Shown here: piece by piece, positions 60,034 through 64,000 of the stretch
Numbering within the stretch: position 1 is the stretch's first letter
How the letters are laid out: each line of letters starts with the position of its first letter
From: Rhyacophila brunnea
Taxonomy: Eukaryota; Arthropoda; Insecta; Trichoptera; Rhyacophilidae
NCBI GenBank assembly: GCA_022495005.1
Contig: JAGYXB010000018.1
Coordinates: forward strand, 372,001-436,000
Reading direction: 5' to 3'
Length of the DNA stretch: 64,000 bases
Translations under genes and position numbers: made by a program
Notes under the pieces: model-generated
Databases searched by the model: none
Told to the model about the DNA's origin: nothing
Seen by the model: the letters and a program-made list of their open reading frames with translations, nothing else

Positions 60034-60341
60034 TGCACGCGCAGCATGCTGTGCGAGCGACTAGCATACATGGAAGAAATTATGCGCTTACAATATTTAT
60101 TATTGTGATGTCACGTAAATAATTCATTTTATTCTATTATTTATGTTGATTTGTTAAATCATATTTAATTCTTTAATTAATTATATAATATACAAAATTT
60201 AATATATAACACATATTAAAATGACCAGCATTACGAACCTCACCGCACGCCTCTGTTAGATACATACATTGGTAATATATTGATTCGTATATATAATAAT
60301 ATTTCAGACGTCGAGTCACAAAACCAGCTCTGGCGACTTTT
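60034..60341. other. AT-rich stretch
   Basis: ATTAAA at about 60,200 on the minus strand could serve as a poly(A) signal for the frame above it. Otherwise nothing recognised. Confidence 0.35.
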
Positions 60342-60617
60342 TTACTTATAATTTATCCAAATGGCGCGTCTCTTGCTACGCTTTACGCACAAATACCAAA
60401 TGTGTGCTGCGTCCAGATACCTACGGTATTTCTTACGCATTTTTAGACGTTGACGAATCGCGTAGTCACTATGTGCAAAATTTGTCACCGTCAAAAGCGT
60501 CTGGCGAGCGCTCTCGTATTGCGCACGAGTACATGTGAACAGTTCAATAAGGTCACATGCACCTGGGAAATACGGGAATTGATACGCGCGAGTCAAATCG
60601 CTCAATCTGGACAAGCT
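60342..60617 (-). CDS. Possible terminal coding exon (unidentified, basic)
   Basis: On the minus strand a pyrimidine-rich acceptor GTTATTCTTTCTTAAG ends above 60,617. It is followed in frame by SLSRLSDLTRAYQFPYFPG, then ACDLIELFTCTRAQYESARQ, TLLTVTNFAHSDYAIRQRLK, MRKKYRRYLDAAHIWYLCVK and RSKRRAIWINYK before a stop. That is about 91 codons in a block much less AT-rich than its flanks. The C-terminal third is strongly basic. No ATG begins the frame, so it would need an upstream exon. I recognise no family. An old transposon fragment is an equally good explanation. The plus frame 60,450-60,632 is a shadow. Confidence 0.28.
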   Translation of the reverse strand, partial: SLSRLSDLTRAYQFPYFPGACDLIELFTCTRAQYESARQTLLTVTNFAHSDYAIRQRLKMRKKYRRYLDAAHIWYLCVKRSKRRAIWINYK

Positions 60618-60730
60618 CTTAAGAAAGAATAACACAAAATAGTTTTAATTTCATTCGTTTTTCAAATATTCATATTTACTGATATATAACGATGATGACA
60701 ATTACTCAAATTAGCAAGTAAATTCCCGAT

Positions 60731-60975
60731 CATGTCCGAACCTAATAAGGTCATATATTATATAGGCCTCCACAGAGAAGAGATTTGTATTTACAGATTT
60801 TGTTTTTACGAGAAATGGATGTCAGCCACTTATTCAACATATCAGGTCCATACTCTGACTCATACACAAATTGAAAAAACAATATATTATGTTACTTGCC
60901 AGACCCAGAATTTGAGCCTGGGACCCACGACGCTATATGTCGACGCTTAAACCGCGCGGCCAGTGAGGGTGATGG
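60731..60975 (-). mobile_element. tRNA-derived SINE, copy 3
   Basis: Shares GGCCTCCACAGAGAAGAG, TTACGAGAAATGGATGTCAG, CAGGTCCATACTCTGACT and GCCAGACCCAGAATTTGAGC with the family. The A-box side reads GGCCGCGCGGTTTAAGCG on the minus strand. The 72-codon frame across it is not a gene. Confidence 0.88.
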
Positions 60976-61687
60976 GTAATTTATTTATATAAAAGAATAT
61001 TTTAAAAATGTCTAGAGCAGATTTTGCGACTCAACGATATATTTATGGGAATGTTTCCTAATAATTATATCATAACTCTAAATTCTCTCAGTGACACCGC
61101 AAGTGAAATTCTACAACTGCTTTGTATAGAACGTGGCTCGTAAAATTTTCATAATATTATGCTATTATGGATATTCCTCTAAACCTGGTTTTAGCATGTT
61201 AGTCGACCACGTAAGAAGGTGCCCAATGTATATTTAAATATTATTATCCGCATAAAAGCACCATTTCAGTTATCATATACTCTGTGTACAAAATCTTGGC
61301 AGTAAATGAGTACGTACGTGCGTCAAAAGTCACGTTCTACCATAGAAGCATTCCCAAGATGACATTTTTCCTGTAATATAACTGCTTACGTGCCTTGCGT
61401 ATAACGTTTTAAAACAAGGAAATTTGGTTAACCATAAAAATCTAGATAAGAGGAAATGCGATTTAAATGCCACTTAAAATTTAATGTATGATCATTTTAG
61501 ACAGCCCAATGCGTAAACCTTTCTTTTCGGGGATTTCGGTGACGCCATAATAAATGTGGGTGTTTTTGTGACGTATTTTGTTAACATAATTACACGTCAT
61601 AGGTTATTTTAGTATTAAAAGAACGTCATTATCAATACGGACCGACAAACCGTTATTGGATAAAGTCATCCCCTAGTCCCATATATT
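60976..61687. other. Non-coding stretch
   Basis: No gene or repeat recognised. Confidence 0.45.
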
Positions 61688-61733
61688 ATTTTTCACCCTT
61701 TTTTTCACCCTTTTTTTCACCCTTTCCATCACT
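61688..61733 (+). repeat. Short tandem repeat TTTTTTCACCC x 3
   Basis: Three to four head-to-tail units of about 11-13 bp (TTTTTCACCCTTTTTTTCAC). Confidence 0.9.
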
Positions 61734-61810
61734 TTTGCGCTTTATGTCTAACATGAAAATTACCATGTTATCTTGCACTACTATTCATTTTTGGAATTCT
61801 TATATATTAA

Positions 61811-62163
61811 GGCTATACTTCAGCTGAGGCACGGTCTAAAACGATCGTGTCCACGCGACGCTCAGACTATGCAAACGACACGTGACGAACAAAACATAAT
61901 TTGTTATAAAAATTCAACATGCGTCCATTTAATGTTATGTTTATTGTTATTTAAGTAATAATAATAATATATTCATTGATATTTTTGTTTTTTGTGTAAA
62001 TGCGTAAAATTTTTTAGTCATCTTAATACGATTTAAGAATTAATTCCTCCGACGCCATCACTAAACAAATTGACTAACTGAAGTTAACAGGTCGACTATC
62101 GCTCTCCGAAATTACGTCCCACCTATTGTTGAAAATTATTTGGCGTTTCACTGAAGTATGCTC
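61811..62163 (+). mobile_element. piggyBac-like MITE, copy 2 (TTAA flanks)
   Basis: TTAA flanks lie at 61,807-61,810 and 62,164-62,167. Ends are GGCTATACTTCAG and, inverted, GAGCATACTTCAGTG, closer to a perfect inverted pair than in copy 1 at 31.27 kb. Length is 353 bp and no transposase is present. Confidence 0.9.
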
Positions 62164-62180
62164 TTAAGGATACACGTCAT

Positions 62181-62393
62181 TTAATATGTATACAATAATA
62201 CTGGTGGCACACTTTGTTTGAACAATTTACACTTTAGGCAGAGTAGGAGATTACTTTTGAAAATATTCCGGCGCCCGGATACGCTCCCCGCCAATTTGGT
62301 TTTGCGAGCAATCATCATTTTTATATAGGGCGGTTTATAGACATTGTTGTCCGAGGTTGACGTAGTTTTTGACCTGCTCGATTTAAGTGCCAT
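62181..62393 (-). CDS. Weak small basic ORF (unidentified)
   Basis: A 70-codon ATG frame: MALKSSRSKTTSTSDNNVYK, then PPYIKMMIARKTKLAGSVSG and RRNIFKSNLLLCLKCKLFK. The start context CCAATGG is fair. The block is less AT-rich than its flanks. It is Ser/Lys/Arg-rich, with no domain, signal peptide or clear donor. It lies next to the TTAA MITE and 1.6 kb upstream (on the same strand) of the possible exon at 60.34 kb, but nothing links them. It could equally be chance. Confidence 0.18.
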   Translation of the reverse strand: MALKSSRSKTTSTSDNNVYKPPYIKMMIARKTKLAGSVSGRRNIFKSNLLLCLKCKLFKQSVPPVLLYTY

Positions 62394-62679
62394 TGGTTAG
62401 GATGGCTTTGATCATTATCTTTGAAACATTACTGCTTACAATGTTCAAATACCTAACAATTATAGAGTCTTAGAATGAAATTTTAAACCTCCATATTAAG
62501 TAGGAGAAAGAAAAATAAAGTCAATAAATTGTATTACGATTAAATCGAACATGAACATTTTAGAAGATTACGATGAATACAAATATTATTATGAATTAAC
62601 ATCTCATTGATAATAATATATTTTAAAATATATATTATTTAGTTAGAAATGAATAATAATTGTATTTAATTCACTATCC
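62394..62679. other. AT-rich stretch
   Basis: Nothing recognised. Confidence 0.5.
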
Positions 62680-62860
62680 GACCATGTCCGATCCTAATAG
62701 GATCATATGGGCCTCCACAGAGTAGAGGTTTGTATTAACAGATTTTTGCACTCACACACAAATTGAAAAACAATATGTGTACTTGCAAGACCCAGGACTC
62801 GAACCTGGGACCCACGGCGTGATAGTCCAACTTTTAAGCCGCGCGGCTACCGTTGGTGGT
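62680..62860 (-). mobile_element. tRNA-derived SINE, copy 4 (internal deletion)
   Basis: The head on the minus strand is GGTAGCCGCGCGGC with B box CAGGTTCGAGTCCTGGG. The tail is TATGATCCTATTAGGATCGG. About 60 bp between the GATTTTTG and CACTCACACAC words is missing compared with copy 3. The frame at 62,777-63,019 is not a gene. Confidence 0.88.
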
Positions 62861-63728
62861 CATTATTCAAAAAAAAATCCAAATAATGCAATTCATGAAA
62901 ATAATTTAGGTTTCGATTGTCCATTGTTTTCATTAGAATCGTGTTCTAATTTTTTAAATCTTGCAGCACTTTCACTACTTCAATATCGAATCGATGTACA
63001 TACCTACAAACTTATCTAAAGAATGAGATGAGGGAGTCACTGTCGAAAACTACCCAATCAAGACTCGTAACTGGACAAAATCTGACATTCGAATGACATT
63101 TTCAAAATGGCGTCCTATAGTAGTTCGTAGTACCATTGTTGGCCATTCTACAGATAAGTATGTAGGTCTGTAAAGCGTTGTATTTATGTTAATATCTATT
63201 GATATCCTATATCGTTTAATGTGAATTATAATTTAATTCTTAATTAAGAATTATTGCCCTCACAGTACAATATGTTCTACTATTTCGTAAATTCTGACAA
63301 ATTAAAACATTTATCGATTTTCTCAATATCTTTGTAGCCAAATGTTTAGAATTATATAAACGTTCTTAAATATCTACTGATCATTTACTATCCTAGTCAA
63401 CACGATTAAATACATACTCAAAACATATAAATTTATATTTTTATTATTTTTCTGCAAACCCCTCACAACTGTCATATTATTTTAAGTATAACTAACTTCT
63501 TGTCTAGTATTTTTTTGCTTCAATTTCATACATTTAAGCTCCATCTGTATAAAAGAAGGTTTTCACATTCTTTTTATATATTTTTATATAACTCTTTGAA
63601 ATTACGCGTGATTCATTATATAAGAATTACGTCATGCTTACATATACACTACGAGTAGTTTACTTATATTTCTGTTGTATCTGTTAATATGATGTGACTG
63701 CATTTAAAGTGTATTAGATATTTTTTTT
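62861..63728. other. AT-rich stretch
   Basis: No gene or repeat recognised. Confidence 0.5.
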
Positions 63729-63960
63729 CACCATGTCTGATTTTATTAGGATCATACGAGTCTCCACAGTACATAGGTTTGGTATTAACATATTTTTGTT
63801 TTACGATAAATTTTCAGCCACTTGCTCAACCTATTACGTTCATATTCTGAATATAAATAAAAATTGAAAAACTATATGCGTATTTTACAAATCCAGGATT
63901 AAAATCTGGGATCGACAATATTATACACCAACGCATAAGGCTCTCGGCTATCTTGGGAAT
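63729..63960 (-). mobile_element. tRNA-derived SINE, copy 5 (most diverged)
   Basis: Shares ACCATGTCTGATTTTATTAG, GTATTAACATATTTTTGTTT, CAGCCACTTGCTCAACCTAT and AAATTGAAAAACTATATGCG. The pol III boxes are heavily mutated (CCCAGATTTTAATCCTGG on the minus strand in place of the B box). Confidence 0.82.
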
Positions 63961-64000
63961 TGGATAAAGTTTGAATAATTATTGCATATCCCTTGAGGAT

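Noticed and set aside
1..64000. CRISPR arrays, operons, ribosome binding sites, rRNA genes
   Set aside because: The sequence is eukaryotic in character. No regularly spaced direct repeats with unique spacers, no operon-like gene runs and no rRNA motifs were seen.

Overview
The window is strongly AT-rich eukaryotic DNA with no bacterial-style gene density, operons or long open reading frames. It contains a degenerate TTAGG telomere-type tract, mariner, hAT-like, piggyBac-like and non-LTR relics, tRNA-derived SINEs, and many TAATATTAT-type strings. This fits an insect. A hemipteran, possibly an aphid or relative, is my best guess, but that is inference from composition and repeat style. Most of the window looks like an intergenic or deep-intronic 'TE graveyard'. 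No complete gene could be matched to a known host family.

Layout. 1-6 kb: mostly non-coding, with one dispersed repeat (2.95-3.38 kb) and a GC-rich perfect hairpin (3.6-3.77 kb). 6-15.3 kb: a tRNA-Thr-like relic, a transposon with iterated CAAAACAGAACATG-type ends that holds a TTAGG tract, a 572-bp hAT-like MITE with a perfect 8-bp target duplication, a LINE tail (11.9 kb), and a MITE with iterated CCGAAATCCC motifs (14.8 kb). 15-30 kb: LINE tails (17.6, 20.3, 25.1 kb), a SINE (20.7 kb), a second dispersed-repeat copy (21.8 kb), two hAT-like MITEs (23.6 and 28.0 kb) and a second copy of the iterated-end element (29.8 kb). 31-45 kb: a TTAA-flanked piggyBac-like MITE, a second copy of the 572-bp hAT family, a possible coding exon with tandem splice donors (33.75 kb), foldback elements (35.6, 36.9, 42.5 kb), a LINE tail (38.2 kb), an internally deleted mariner (40.1-41.1 kb), a splice-site-bounded block on the minus strand (43.3 kb) and a minus-strand LINE end (44.5-45.1 kb). 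45-64 kb: a mariner fossil (50.1 kb), two more dispersed-repeat copies, a diverged three-unit tandem array followed by a TATA+initiator promoter-like pair and an 80-codon (stop included) signal-peptide ORF (51.4-52.4 kb), a foldback element with a tRNA-like core, four more SINE copies, a CAGGG-type hAT MITE, a second TTAA MITE and two weak minus-strand ORFs at 60.3 and 62.2 kb.

The best gene candidate is the small secreted-peptide ORF at 52,180-52,419 (+). It has a good signal peptide, an A-rich start context, and a TATAAAA/TCAGTG pair at correct spacing about 0.2 kb upstream. Upstream ATGs weaken it. Next are the possible exons at 33.75 kb (+), 43.27 kb (-) and 60.34 kb (-). They carry splice-like signals but match no family I know. 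No cooperating pathway of host genes can be read here; the parts that clearly belong together are transposon families represented by several copies.
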